A stretch of DNA of 64,000 bases, from NCBI GenBank assembly GCA_003439945.1, contig QVRM01006574.1, positions 1,737,501 through 1,801,500 of the forward strand. The letters run 5' to 3'. Below, piece after piece: positions 11,692 to 23,166 of the stretch. The stretch is from Dermanyssus gallinae. Lineage: Eukaryota > Arthropoda > Arachnida > Mesostigmata > Dermanyssidae. A program made the translations under genes and the position numbers. Each line of letters begins with the position of its first letter. The first letter of the stretch is position 1. The notes beneath the pieces are model-generated. The model was not told where the DNA came from, did no database searches, and worked only from the letters and a program-made list of their open reading frames with translations.

Positions 11692-13942
11692 AGGGTGTTC
11701 GGATTTTACTGCTTGAAACTCTGGGGTATGGTCAAGCTCAGTAAAAAATAATTTTTGCCAATAGAAAGGGGAAAGGAAAATGCTTCGTATAGGAGTGAGA
11801 TGATTTTTTGATTAATTTTTTTGAGTTGTAATTTCAGGGATGACTGTCCCGACATAGGTTTACAAAATGCACGATTGTGAGAAAACGCAAATCTCAATTG
11901 AAAACAAAGAGCATGCCGTCACATTCAGGAAAAATGTCTACATTGTCTGAATTATGTCTGGGTTTAGCTAGAGCAGGGATTATTGTGATATTTAGAAGAG
12001 TTCGCAAATTTATAATTTTACTTTTGCATGTTCGAACTTTTACGTTCGAGTTCTCGAAACGTTTCCATTACGCGTGCACAACCAATACGACGAATGTACA
12101 TCTTAAATGTATCATTTAAGTACCAAATTGATAAGGCCGACGCCTGTAGTTGCAAAGTAACTCAAATCTCCCTTTGCCTATATCGGGTGTGAGTGCATAC
12201 ATGTAGCTACTATGTTCGCTTTCTTTGTCAATCAAATCACTCATCAAACCTATAGAAGCTCGGGAAAATATTTATTTTAGTTCAAATCTTGCTCGAACAA
12301 ATGCCCATTAGCAATAAGCACATTCGGTAGTAATAGCAAAGCTTTCATTGAACGCGTTCAGAGATACCAGGCGGATCAATCGGAGACTCGACATGAGTTG
12401 CATAGACTAGATTCTTTAGGTGGCCCCAAAGCAAAAAATCGAAACTCGATAAATCGGGCAACCACGGCGGCCAAGCTTGTAAACCGGCTTAACCAAACCA
12501 GCGATTTGCGAAAGTCTCATTCGGGTAGTTCCGTACCCGCACAGCGGACACCAGCGTGCTGGAACCACATCCTCGAGCTAATACATCGTGGAAAGTTTGC
12601 CAAAAGTTCTGGTCAGGTTATGCTCATGTAATATGTAGTATGTTGATCCATTTAACGTCGTTGTCGGGAAGCATATCATGTCGAATAAGTGTCCAGTATA
12701 CCAGCCCAGACATTCACGGAGAAGCGATACTAGTGTGCATGCGGGCGGATCATACGCAGGCTCTCCGTGGCCCATCAATGATTACTGTATGCGTTAAACA
12801 CACCATCTTGCGTGAGTGACGCTTTGTCCGTGAGAGAGCAATAGCAGGAAATTCCACGTTGGCAGCTGCTTGTTGCAGATACCAGCGATAGTAATGAATG
12901 CGAATAACCAGAATCCCGCAAGGCTTGAACTCGCTGCAACCGGTACAAGTGTAGTCCTGATTCATTTCGCACCTCGTGGAGAAAGTGGTGCGACTTTCGA
13001 CGGCAATTCTAGCCTCTAACCTCATTCTTGCGGAATGACGCGCAACTACTTGTTCGACAATGTGTTCCTCCCTATTTGGGTCTCTCACTGTCCGCGATCG
13101 TCCGGCGTCGTATTGTACGGCCGTGAAATTAACCAGTTCCGCAAATATTGTGCTGTCAGGTACCGGTTGGTGTGAAAAACGCTCTGCGTACACCCGGTGT
13201 GCGGCACTCGCGTTACCGTCTACGCTATCGTACATTAAATGTATGTCAGCGTTCTCGCCATTTGTAAACCGGTCCATCACGATACACGTGCTAGAAACGT
13301 GTTCACTACCCCCACGATCGGACAGCGAATTTTACGAGTTCGCCAGTCTCTCCCTCAAACAACGCACGTCCTCTTCCTGGCTCGCACTAACGAATACTAC
13401 TACTACTACTCATTTATTCTCATACCTCGTTTTATATCACACATTGCCCACGCATTTAGTTACTTTCCGCGTTTTCGTGACGGCATCTTCCATTTGGCGT
13501 CATGACTTTAGCTTGCTTCGCCATTGCCGCCAACCGACGCTCTCTCTCTCTACGCCCGCGCTGCTTAACGGAGGCTGCTATTTTACAGACACAAGGCTCA
13601 ATCACCGCACCTCTCAGCTCCACCTCTCTAATCACAAACACACACACACAATTTGTCGCCTCGAGCAAGATTTGAACTAAAATAAATATTTTTCTGCGCT
13701 TCCTCAGCTTTGACGAGTGACTTGATGATCGACAAAGAAAGCGAACATAGTAGCTGCATGTATGCACTCACACCCGATATGGCCATAGGGAGATTTGGGT
13801 AACCTTGCAACCATAGGCATTAGCACTACCAACTTAGTACAAAAACGATTTACATAATGTACATTCGTCTGGACACTTGTTGCTTGTGCTCGCGTAATGG
13901 AAAGATTTCGAAAATCTGAGCGTAAAAATTAAAAATATAAAA

Positions 13943-13945
<3 letters not shown>
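11692..13945 (-). mobile_element. DUF4817-type (Tc1/mariner superfamily) DNA transposon with long inverted repeats
   Basis: The left end is a CAGGGTGTTCGGAT terminus directly after a TATATATA target-like sequence. A block at about 12000-12260 is present in inverted orientation at about 13710-13945. Both contain, on matching strands, GACAAAGAAAGCGAACATAG, CTCACACCCGATAT and GTACATTCGTC. If the left terminus is included, the inverted repeat was at least about 550 bp, and its right-hand outer part is lost where an (AT)n tract begins at about 13945. A decayed transposase lies between the repeats on the minus strand. Confidence 0.75.
12370..13280 (-). pseudogene. DUF4817-type transposase, decayed
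   Basis: The N-terminal part (13280 downward) reads MMDRFTNGENADIHLMY then VYAERF, the arthropod DUF4817 helix-turn-helix pattern. A GRSRTVRDPNREE linker follows. Later pieces sit in other frames: an LYRLQRVQAL block, a D-x-A-S-like LTDKASLTQDGVF block, and near 12370-12480 a PDLSSFDFLLWGHLKN block with the third acidic position. The motif that should hold the second catalytic Asp reads MWFQHAG, so that residue appears lost. Several frameshifts make it inactive. It belongs with the 23328-24023 copy. Confidence 0.75.

Positions 13946-13988
<43 letters not shown>
13943..13988. repeat. (AT)n microsatellite truncating a transposon end
   Basis: The inverted-repeat homology of the 11692 element stops where this tract starts. 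Confidence 0.9.
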
Positions 13989-15526
13989 TTTACTCTGTGC
14001 GAACCACAATCGGACTAGCAAAATGTTAGCCAATACAACGATGGCCACACGGACGTTACAACAACTGCAACATTTCAAATCAATGCTGCATGTTGCTATA
14101 ACGACATACAGAACAGTAATCATAACAACAACACCCAGAGAAACTACACGTATACTACACAATAAGAACAGTACGACGAGTAGATAATCCACTCCAACGA
14201 TCAACACACAGAGCTCGATAGGGCTGACAGCCCCGATGATGAATACTGACACTTTTCCTAACTAGCTCATTAAATTACCCATATAATCACAATTAACAAC
14301 AATCACTAGCTCGCAGAGTTTTTTTTTTTTCATTTAATAGGTAATGTTAAGATTAAATCCACTTTTGCTGCAATTGAGGAGCGTGTAGGAGTGATCGATA
14401 CACTCACAAGTGAGTACGTGGCTACGCTGAATGTTTATTTTCCCACGCAGTTCACAAACGCATTCGTCAATGCCGTAGCAATGGTCCTCTACACCTAGTA
14501 GATGGTACAAGGAAGTCATGCCACGTCACTCCACATTCTAATAACCGATCAGTTGCTTTCGGAAGCCTTTTTCCAGTTGCTTGTTGTGAATGCTGGGCCT
14601 TCGGTGTGCACGTCTGTAATCGATCCCGTTTATATTTGTTTTATTAACACCCAAACTGGGTAAATGTAATCGATCCCGTTTATACACCGAACGGATCTCT
14701 TCACTGAATTCGTACCCCGGAAACTGGAGACATCTCAAATGTACTACCCTCATAGTCGTTGGCCTCAAAGACCAGGTGCCAAAGTGCACTCGAGTTACAC
14801 GTGAAGGCAGTGCAGTGTTCCTTAAAACGATGACGTCGATAAGGCGTTTGACGATTCAGGCAAAACCAATGCTACGCAAACCACAAGCTATAAACTGTTA
14901 ACTAAGGTTCTACGTGAAATCCAAAGACTTAAAAAACACAGTGAAGCAATTACAAGAAGCAGTTACAGGGGAAACAATCGTTCAGGAGCGCATTGGCAAA
15001 AACGAACAATCATTTAGTAAACCACGTTGAGCTCTCTTTTGCAGAAAAATATCAACAAAAGTGGACTTTCCGAAAGGACGGTCTATGTCACATTGTCTAT
15101 TGGCGAAGCAACCGCTTCGAGAGCAGTCTGACTTTCTGCAACAGCAGCAGGGGGTCACACCGAAAATCGTCCCCGCACGGATATGTCTGCCTCTCGCGCG
15201 GCAAACAAATCAAAGAAAAACAAATCAAAAATCAGCAAATTAAGCAGATTGCTCACACAGAGCGTCATGAAAGCGCCGAACTAGACAACCGAGCAAGAGA
15301 GTGTCCGCCAAAAATGTCATTAAGCACACACATGTCGATGGCTGTTCATTGCCAAACTGTGACTGTCGGTGGAGGCTGAGATGCTGCTGCACAATCACTT
15401 CGATGAATCGAGGCAAAGTCCACCCCATCGTGGTGAAGAGACTAACGACACGCGGCAGTGACGTCAAGTGTAACAATGTTATTCACGTAACGAGCTATGG
15501 GACACTGATACTGAACAGGCGTAACG

Positions 15527-15557
<31 letters not shown>

Positions 15558-15573
15558 TTATATATATATATAT

Positions 15574-15606
<33 letters not shown>

Positions 15607-16880
15607 TTATATATGCACGTATCTTACTATCGAAATATGCTACGTAACATCGTTTTGTTGGAGCTTAATGCCGTCGCTGTGCAAAACTTAGCAAACACTC
15701 GAATCAAACTGGACTAAATCAAGTTATTAAAGATAACATACATCGATCGGTATTCCTAAACGCCCGCGTATTAACAAAACAATCTATTTGTTTCACAACT
15801 CAATTGCATCTTCCCAGTTATAATAAACCGCTAGTGACGACGTATGCGACATTAGCGTCCGTCCCCCGTTGAGAGGTAGTCGCTGAGTCGCTGGGATCGC
15901 TGGGTCGCTGCTCGGACGGAGTTCAGTGCGCGGAGGTATTTAGCGCAAGCTTGCGAGCAAAACCGATAGCTGGAAGCGTGGAGCACACCCCAAGAGGGGT
16001 AACCGTGGGCAGCCGTGCACGCTATATTGTCGTCGTGTTGTGCACGTGACGGCTAGAGCATGCAACGGCACCGTCACATTGGCGGTCTCGAGACGAGCGT
16101 GCGTTGACAGCGTTCAACTTTGACGGCAAACGCACATGGACCGAAAGACCGGCTATGCAGACAGCACCGTCCACAGACCACTCCCGACAATGAGCTACGA
16201 ACGACACACGTCTGAATGACACTCTGTTTTCTCTTCGCTATGGAGCGGTAAATCTTTACACACCTTTGTGTCACGGACCAATGAGAAGAATAAAACACTG
16301 ATCTATCTTCAAGCATATACGAAATAATAATAATAATAATAACAATAATAAAGAACTAGCTAACTAACCGATCCAATGAATAACAACTAACAACAACAGC
16401 AACAGCAACCACCACCTCAGACTCACTAGCCTGAGCCGACAGACTCACTTGGTTAAGCGCCGTAGACGGGAACGATGATCACATGTCGATAACACGACGG
16501 TTGAGTCAGCGGGGGTGGTCGGTGGTGCAAAAGAACGTCAAGCGCGGGTGGAGCACCGATGGGCGGGTTATAGAGCTGCCGGCCGGCGAGCGGTTATATA
16601 TTCATTCCTCTGCGTCTCTTGGTGGGCGACTGAGACACAGGTACGATTGAGTTTCGTACCGAATGTGACAGCTTCTGGTCAGGTATAGTTTGGTCGGTAG
16701 ACACGGTGGTTCGTAGACCCACACAGCGCCGTAATCCCTTCCTCTCTGCGTTCGAGCGGTGGTCAACCTCTCCTCACCATCAGCGTTCTACTCTTGCTTG
16801 CACGGCGAGGGTGGGACGTCTTACGTCGGCCGCAGCTGCAGCTTCAGCAGTAACAGCGGATGTAGGACAACGGCACTACA
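13989..16880. other. Non-coding interval with (AT)n and (AAT)n tracts
   Basis: A complex (AT)n tract lies at about 15528-15615 and an (AAT)n tract at about 16322-16350. A short direct repeat (GTAATCGATCCCGTTTATA) occurs at about 14620 and 14665. From about 15850 the sequence becomes CpG-richer, with a TTATATATTCATT element near 16595. That could be a promoter region, but no transcript can be assigned. Confidence 0.35.
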
Positions 16881-16885
16881 TGTGA

Positions 16886-16955
16886 TTGTTGTTGCCGTTG
16901 TTGTTGCTGTTGTTGTTGATCTTGTTGTTGTTGTTGTTGTTGCTGCTGCTATTGT
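16886..16955. repeat. (GTT/GCT)n trinucleotide repeat
   Basis: An imperfect GTT and GCT tract reading poly-Leu or poly-Val in the plus frames. It is the first of three related trinucleotide arrays in this CpG-richer patch. Confidence 0.85.
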
Positions 16956-17199
16956 GGATTCGCCTGGCTGCGTGGAAGCTCGTATTTGGCCCCTGTTTGA
17001 ACTCACCATTCGAGCTCAAGTGTTGCTATGTAGGCTCCATTTCCTTAAATCATTCACAGCTGCGTTTCAAAAACACGTCGGCCAGAGCTCGAGATGGGCG
17101 CCAACGAGACTGGCGACATCAACAGCCAGGATGACAGTTTTGCACATAAAGGATTCCAATATTGCTGCGCGGTCTAAGTAAATTTAGTTGCGCACTCAC

Positions 17200-17320
17200 A
17201 ATGGTTGCTGCTGCTGCTGTTTGTTGTTGTCGTTGTTGTTGTTGTTATTGTTGTTGCTGCTGCTGCTGTTGTTGTTGGTGCAGCGATTATTGTTGTTGTT
17301 GTTGTCGTAACTGTTGCTGG
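17200..17320. repeat. (GTT/GCT)n trinucleotide repeat, long
   Basis: An imperfect trinucleotide array of about 120 bp. It faces an AAC/AGC array at 17355-17455, so the two are complementary in orientation. Confidence 0.85.
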
Positions 17321-17354
17321 TTTTGAGGTCAGAGTCGGCAAGGTTTCGCGTACG

Positions 17355-17411
17355 CGTCTACAGCAACAATAACAATATCGACAACAATAACGACGACGAC
17401 AACAACAACAA

Positions 17412-17443
<32 letters not shown>

Positions 17444-17455
17444 ACTGCCAACCGG
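17355..17455. repeat. (AAC/GAC/AGC)n trinucleotide repeat, inverted relative to 17200-17320
   Basis: An imperfect array rich in AAC, GAC and AGC units, the reverse complement in kind of the preceding array. About 35 bases separate them. Poly-Asn/Ser readings are repeat artefacts unless a transcript is shown. Confidence 0.85.
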
Positions 17456-17819
17456 CAACCACAATACTTATACAGCCAACTCTCCAGCAAAAAATTGCTA
17501 CAATCATACATATATCAGTACACAACTATATAATCGCTGCGTTTCAACGAACGAATTATGCAAGAAGTAACCAGTAAGGGCGGTCTGTCCGTGTTATTAT
17601 TGTTCCCTTCCTCACACGCGCTTCGACCGACCGGCGCCGAATGTGGCGAGGGCGTCGTTAGGGGCCGTCGTCCCTCTACCAGGAGAGCGCCGCACATAGG
17701 CCGTAGTAAAGACGCAGTCGAGGTTGAATTCTACATGAAAAGCAACACGCGCAACCTGTGTCTTGTGGCTCTCGCCAGTTTCACGGGGTTTCACTGTAGA
17801 GTGGTTTCGTGTCTCATTC

Positions 17820-17925
17820 TCCCTGTCTGTCTCTCTCTGGACAAGTCTCTCTCCCTTGTCGCCCCCCCCCCCTCTCTACTTGTACTCTCTCTCTCTCTTT
17901 CTCTCTCCCACTCTCTCTACTAACG
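17820..17925. repeat. (CT)n-rich pyrimidine tract
   Basis: An interrupted CTCTCT tract with a run of ten C in the middle, in non-coding sequence. Confidence 0.8.
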
Positions 17926-18870
17926 TAAGCGTAACAGTAAAAACAAATTACTTCTATAACCTGAGGAAACAACCCGTTCGAGGAAGCGCTACTCATGCTG
18001 GCGTCAGTCGCATCGGACCGGAGCAGAAACAACAGCCAGTCGCCCATAGACATTCGTCCGAGACCCGAGATCGTTCGAAAACAGCGATCTGGTCGGTCAC
18101 ACATGTTTACTGCAACAGCATCTGTTGTGTCTCATACGTTGTATCGGTACTCGGCGCTCCTGGAAAGCCTCTACACGTAGCCAGGAGACCAAACTATCTA
18201 AGGAGCCAGGAGACCAAACTAGCAGGAGACCACTAATGTGCCACATTTGAAAGCTTAAGCGCGGCTATTGCTGCTGCGGCTGCTGTTGTTGTCGTCGTCG
18301 TCGTCGCTGTCCCAACAGCGGAGGCTATGTGCGGATTATGCATGAACATCGTCGCGTTTGGGGTGTACATCTGTGCCGAGATCAGGTCGCCTGCATGAGT
18401 ACCGAATCGAATTCCTTTTGTTTTCGTTCTGAGTTCGCGTTTTGAGGTCGCGCTCGTCGCCTCACCGAAGTTATGCAGCAAACCGAATGCGAGTTCATGG
18501 GCCTTGACTCGCGAGTGATTGTGATGAAGATGATCACGCTAATAACAACTTCTGTGACTTGATAGTTGATATTTTGTGCTATGTCACTTTACAAACAGTA
18601 GCAAATCGAGCTGATTCTTTCGCAAGTTAAGCGAAAGCCGAGGGCCATCATTATATTTGCTCATTTCATCACTGACATGCTCCAGTACGCAGGGCAGACG
18701 AAAAAGGTTGATCTGTGCTCTGATGATATTTTGTGCTATTTCACTTTACAGACGTGACCAAATCGAAGAATGCGATCATGATTACTTCAATTGAGATGAC
18801 TCTAGATTATAAAATTTTAATATAGCTAAAATAATTCGGCAGACATTGACCCGCTCTTTTACGAAACCCA
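17926..18870. other. Non-coding interval
   Basis: Holds a direct repeat of CCAGGAGACCAAACTA near 18181 and 18207, and a short GCT/GTC tract at about 18265-18310. A block ending ATATTTTGTGCTAT-TCACTTTACA occurs at about 18570 and again at about 18725. No gene is seen. Confidence 0.4.
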
Positions 18871-18874
18871 GGCA

Positions 18875-19099
18875 ATGACGTGTAGTTCGTGGAAGCGCTG
18901 CAACTATGAGAATACACACCTAATTGCACGATTTGCTGTACATGGCTTCCACATGAAGATCTGTATTCGAGAGAAGCTCCATGAAATTTCCTCGTTATGC
19001 TTGTGCAAACTCTGCGGGAGACAGCGTGACTTATATCACCTTCAACAATGCGATAGAGCAGTTCCGTTGACTCGACTTTTAGAACCGTGATGAATATAG

Positions 19100-19130
<31 letters not shown>

Positions 19131-19205
19131 AATGTGTGCTTTTTCTGTACGCCCAATATTGTAAACCAACCATCGGTTAATAAAGCTATTATGTAGTGAA
19201 TTATG
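18875..19205 (+). mobile_element. LINE 3' end (same family as 45140-46340 and 61655-61800)
   Basis: The translation LIARFAVHGFHMKIC followed by CLCKLCGRQRDLYHLQQC matches the C-terminus of the minus-strand LINE at 45 kb (VVTRFAIHGFHHKLC...CKCSRCGSSCDRYH). It is a CC-type finger at the end of the polyprotein. After the stop the sequence is nearly identical to 61655-61800, apart from an (AT)n tract (about 19094-19130) that is absent from the other copy. Confidence 0.7.
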
Positions 19206-19305
19206 TAGTGAAAAGAATTTGCTAGTCTCCTCTCTTCTTCTTGTATAGCATAGAAATCTCGTTGTTTGTCGAAAAGTTTTTTGCGATAACAACGACAGTG
19301 AAATA

Positions 19306-19333
19306 TTATATATATATATATATATACATATAT
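19306..19333. repeat. (AT)n microsatellite
   Basis: A short dinucleotide tract, followed from about 19385 by A/T-rich sequence with repeated ATAAATAGATACAT. Confidence 0.85.
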
Positions 19334-20250
19334 GGCAGAGAAGCGGCGAGCCATAAAAAATTTTGACACCTCAAGAGTGATTTAAATTATATTTAAATAT
19401 AAATTTATATATATAAATAGATACATGTATATATATATATAAATAAATAGATACATTTATATTTATTTATATAGTCCCAATATAGAAATAGATTTTTATT
19501 AGTTTTGAGACACTTTAGAAAGTTATCCTAAATTTGTAATACGTCATATATTTTAACTGTACTTTTTCTACACAACATGTGTGATAATAAATCTGACAAG
19601 TAATACGTCATATAACCAACATGTTTTAAACATTCTGCAATCGGCCGTTAAGAACAACGATCGAATCCTCCGAAGCTGTAAGTAACTCCGGCCGGCTCTA
19701 CGAGGCATGTGTTTGACGTGGCCGCCCCTACGCGTTGAGCTTAAGATCAAGAGATACACGTCAGTACGGAATCGAATAACATTATTGGTTACTTACGTAG
19801 TACTATATGCGAAGACAAAATGAAATGACTGTTAGTGAGTCTCTCTGTTAGAGACGGCTTTTACGTGTTGGCACATTTTCCAGGAGCCGAGCAGCAGTTT
19901 AACGTGTTGGCACTCTTGCTTGTGTTGTATCAACTATCCTCTTGCAGATGGTGCCGATGAGACGCCCGACGACGTCTGACCGAGGAGGAGCTTCACCGGG
20001 CTGAGTAGAGAGGGTTTCTGCGTAGGGCTACACGTCGGCTGTTGGACGAAAGCTGGAATCTCTACCAATGACGCTATGGCTCGTGTTCCAATGAGGCAAC
20101 CCGAATCGCTCGCGCACTCGCTCAAGCGTGGCCTGGTGGTCTACCTCCAGACTGCTAGACTTGACGATGACAGTAGGCAAGACAGACGCCACCCGAGTCG
20201 AACGAAAACAGAGAACTCAGTCAGCTCGCAGACCTCAAGTAGAGCTCCTC
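19334..20250. other. Non-coding interval
   Basis: Very A+T-rich to about 19620, then mixed sequence. No gene or repeat beyond short AT runs is recognised. Confidence 0.4.
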
Positions 20251-20267
20251 ACTGTGGTGATAGGGCT

Positions 20268-20580
20268 AGAATTAAAAAAAAAAAACGTTGTTAAGGAAGT
20301 TGTTTTTGATTCTAGACTACCGTTCGTCCCCTACGGGCTTGCCACTTAACCTGAGGTATATCTTCAATGTACTGAGGGCCGGACATGTTAAGATATCTAG
20401 GGTTTCCCCAACAGTCCTTGTGGCAGCATAGCCGCTGACTCTCAGCAGTATGGTTTATAATCTATTGTCAATGAGCATCGCTCAAAGAAAATTCGACCAA
20501 CAACAGGGATCGAACCGGCGACACCCCGGTAGATGACAACCATGCCTAGCGCACTAGTCCCCTAAACCACGCCGCCACAC
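20268..20580 (-). mobile_element. tRNA-derived SINE, copy 1, with target-site duplication
   Basis: Read on the minus strand the head has an A-box-like TGGTTTAGGGGACTAG and a B-box GGTTCGATCCC spaced as in a tRNA. A body of about 230 bp follows, ending in a T-rich tail before TTCTAG. The same 310-bp sequence occurs at 26185-26479. It is flanked by TGTGGTGATAGGGCT (20253-20267) and CGTGGTGGTAGGGCT (20581-20595), a 15-bp target duplication with two differences. SINEs are transcribed by RNA polymerase III from the internal boxes and copied by a LINE enzyme. Confidence 0.88.
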
Positions 20581-20595
20581 CGTGGTGGTAGGGCT

Positions 20596-21246
20596 GCATT
20601 GATCAAGCTGGAGAATAGTATCCAGATGGTCGTGAACAAGCGGCCACGGCGCTGGCTTGTGCGGCTGACAAACACACCGTCGCGCACGCACCGTCCAAGC
20701 AGCAACAGCGGGACGTTGCCACGCGTAGGATCGAGTTCTGCTGTGATGATGTCCTGGATGTGCTCGTCCTGCGTTGATTTTGTTGAAGCTCGGTTATTTA
20801 AGCATTATCCTTTCTGCTTTCGTATGCCACCGAAAGCCAACTGAAGTCCAGTATGAGAACTATGCTAGGCTCGTGAGATTTGGTCGGTTAGCTATGAGGT
20901 TACCTGGCCAGAAAGTACAATACGAAGCTACGACTAACAGAGATTTGTCAGCATTTGTCAGATCAGTCAGCATTAACGACAGATAGGGTTTGATTATGGT
21001 TTAACCCATGAAGTAGCCAGGGTCATCGCTGTCGTAGCGAAGACCGTCGCATAAAAGCCGAGATTAATGGATGGTTCTGATTAAAAATGTTGAAAAAACC
21101 CTGAAAATGATCATGAACAGGCGAGTGTATGTCGCCCGACACATGCAGAGAATCAGACCAGACTACTTGTCCGACGTTGAGGTGGGAACAGCATGGAAGG
21201 TTTGCTGCTGTTAACCTTTTGTCTGGCTGTGTATGGACACTCCCAC

Positions 21247-21247
<1 letters not shown>
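20596..21247. other. Non-coding interval
   Basis: No recognised gene. A plus-strand stretch near 21080-21200 reads MNRRVYVARHMQRIRPDYLSD without a known match. Confidence 0.35.

Positions 21248-21280
<33 letters not shown>
21248..21280. repeat. (AT)n microsatellite
   Basis: A dinucleotide tract. Further tracts follow at about 21698-21752 and 21847-21876. Confidence 0.9.
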
Positions 21281-21281
<1 letters not shown>

Positions 21282-21693
21282 GCAAACGGCCACAGCCAAA
21301 TTCATAAGAAAAACAATTTGACGTTATGCGTTCTACATGTGTGCGATTTTATTATTTTCAATAAAAGGCTTTGATTAAATTGATTTGGATTTAAATGTAT
21401 TTATATAAGTTTTTTTTTTTAATAATGTTTTTTAGATATTTAGTGAACAATGCTGTTTGCGTAAAATCGTCACGTACCTGTAATATTTCTGATTGGAGAG
21501 ATCTAAGGCCGATTCCTGAAGGATGCTCTACTGGAGAATGTTGACACTTAGTATGCACTTGTTTCATAATCTCCAATCTTCATTCCCCAGTAATAAGTAA
21601 CACACATGCCAGGCTGGATGAGGGGGTATCAAGTCGAGACTCTTGAAAGTTTTGCTGACGTTGCTTCATGACAACGTACCGCACATGTGTGTA

Positions 21694-21697
<4 letters not shown>

Positions 21698-21752
<55 letters not shown>
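21698..21752. repeat. (AT)n microsatellite
   Basis: A pure AT tract of about 55 bp with GTGTGTAAAC at its left edge. Confidence 0.9.
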
Positions 21753-21754
<2 letters not shown>

Positions 21755-21844
21755 CAGGCGCGCATCCCGGTTTAATAAAATTTAGTTCTAACTAAAGTGA
21801 CGTTTCTCACTTTCATGCAAAAAACAGTTCTAGTCAAGATTAAT

Positions 21845-21882
<38 letters not shown>

Positions 21883-21909
21883 ATTTTCTTCCATATAATT
21901 AAAATGACT

Positions 21910-22253
21910 GTAACTGTTTCTCATAGGAAAGTGAAAAAAAAGTTATTTTAATTCTGGGGTCCGCGGCTGTTCAAACAGAAGCCTATTTCTAATTAGCGGA
22001 TAAGCCAGTGAACTTGACCGACAATGAGACGAGGCTTCTCTCCAAGGTCTGTATCCCTTCTACCTACGACACGCATAATGAGGCTTAAATAGTTGTTCAA
22101 AACGTGTGCGATTCTCGGCCGGCTTAATTTCTCCTGAGCTTTGAATAGGTCGGTGACACAATAGGCAACGTATATTGTACTGGTATACTAAATATATCGT
22201 CACCTAATGTTTTCCACACTTAAGATTTATCTAAAGCGCTGCTGTTTAATTAC
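21910..22253. repeat. Interspersed repeat of unknown type, copy A, preceded by (AT)n
   Basis: About 340 bp that recurs in the same orientation at 24909-25233. Shared blocks include AGCAGAAGCCTAT-like, TTAGCGGATAAGCCAGT, GGCTTCTCTC, GAATAGGTCGGTG and AAGATTTATCTAA. Each copy follows an (AT)n tract (21847-21876 here). No coding potential or terminal structure is visible. Confidence 0.8.
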
Positions 22254-22268
22254 CGTACGCGTATGTGG

Positions 22269-22425
<157 letters not shown>

Positions 22426-23004
22426 ATTGTGATGATTTATTAATCATTTACAATACGTTTGCACACTCGGCAGTGCTCGCCTTAATAAAAATTGTAATAA
22501 AAAGGTGTCACGTGAAGTTAAGAATCAGTTGTCCGTGTCCTTGCTTGATGGTAGCCCCCGCTCTTATGGATCCGGTGCGAGCGATATATCCTCAAGGTTC
22601 CTTGCAAAGTTAAAACGGTGAGATCCATAAGATTCCTCTTCGTGACGCCGAGCCCCAAGAGCGTCCTCGCAGATTCGGAGTCCCATACACCACTCATAGA
22701 GATAGTGATGGATCCGAATCTGCGAGGTTTTTGCGGGTAGGGGAGCGCCGCTCTTAGGAACTCGACGTCATATTTGGCGATCTTGTCTTGCCGTGCTTTT
22801 GCCAGGTCCCGGTTCGGGCCGCAAACCTCGGCATCTAAAACCCAGACCTCGGTAGGTGTTGTTATTACGAGGTCGGGCTTTAGACCCGGTGCGCCCGGTC
22901 GACGGAATACTCGCTCACGAACCACCTCATGACCCCTTTCGCGGAGAAGACGCGCCACGCGATCACAGACGTCGTCATGTCTCTTTATGGTTTGTTTGTG
23001 TGTT
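22426..23004 (-). mobile_element. R2-like non-LTR retrotransposon, 3' fragment between two (AT)n tracts
   Basis: The fragment contains the C-terminal endonuclease domain (22527-22990, minus strand) and a 3' UTR of about 100 bp with an AATAAA-like signal. Both edges meet long (AT)n tracts. It is therefore either a 5'-truncated insertion into a TA repeat or a fragment later bordered by repeat growth. Confidence 0.7.
22518..22985 (-). pseudogene. R2-like restriction-like endonuclease domain
   Basis: The frame reads [17 protein letters not shown], then KPDLVITTPTEVWVLDAEVCG, with the K-PD...D spacing of the PD-(D/E)xK endonuclease of R2-type LINEs. An AKYD block follows, then FGSITISMSGVWDSESA, then a leucine-rich end. 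This domain nicks the target DNA to prime reverse transcription. The frame is uninterrupted, but the reverse transcriptase and the N-terminal fingers are missing and the first residues are (AT)n-encoded Tyr-Ile. Confidence 0.8.
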
Positions 23005-23133
<129 letters not shown>

Positions 23134-23166
23134 CAACCCGATTTAGTATATATATACATATATATT

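Noticed and set aside
13929..14252. Very hydrophobic 107-codon minus-strand frame
   Set aside because: Arises from GTT/GTA-rich sequence running into (AT)n, with no topology or family match.
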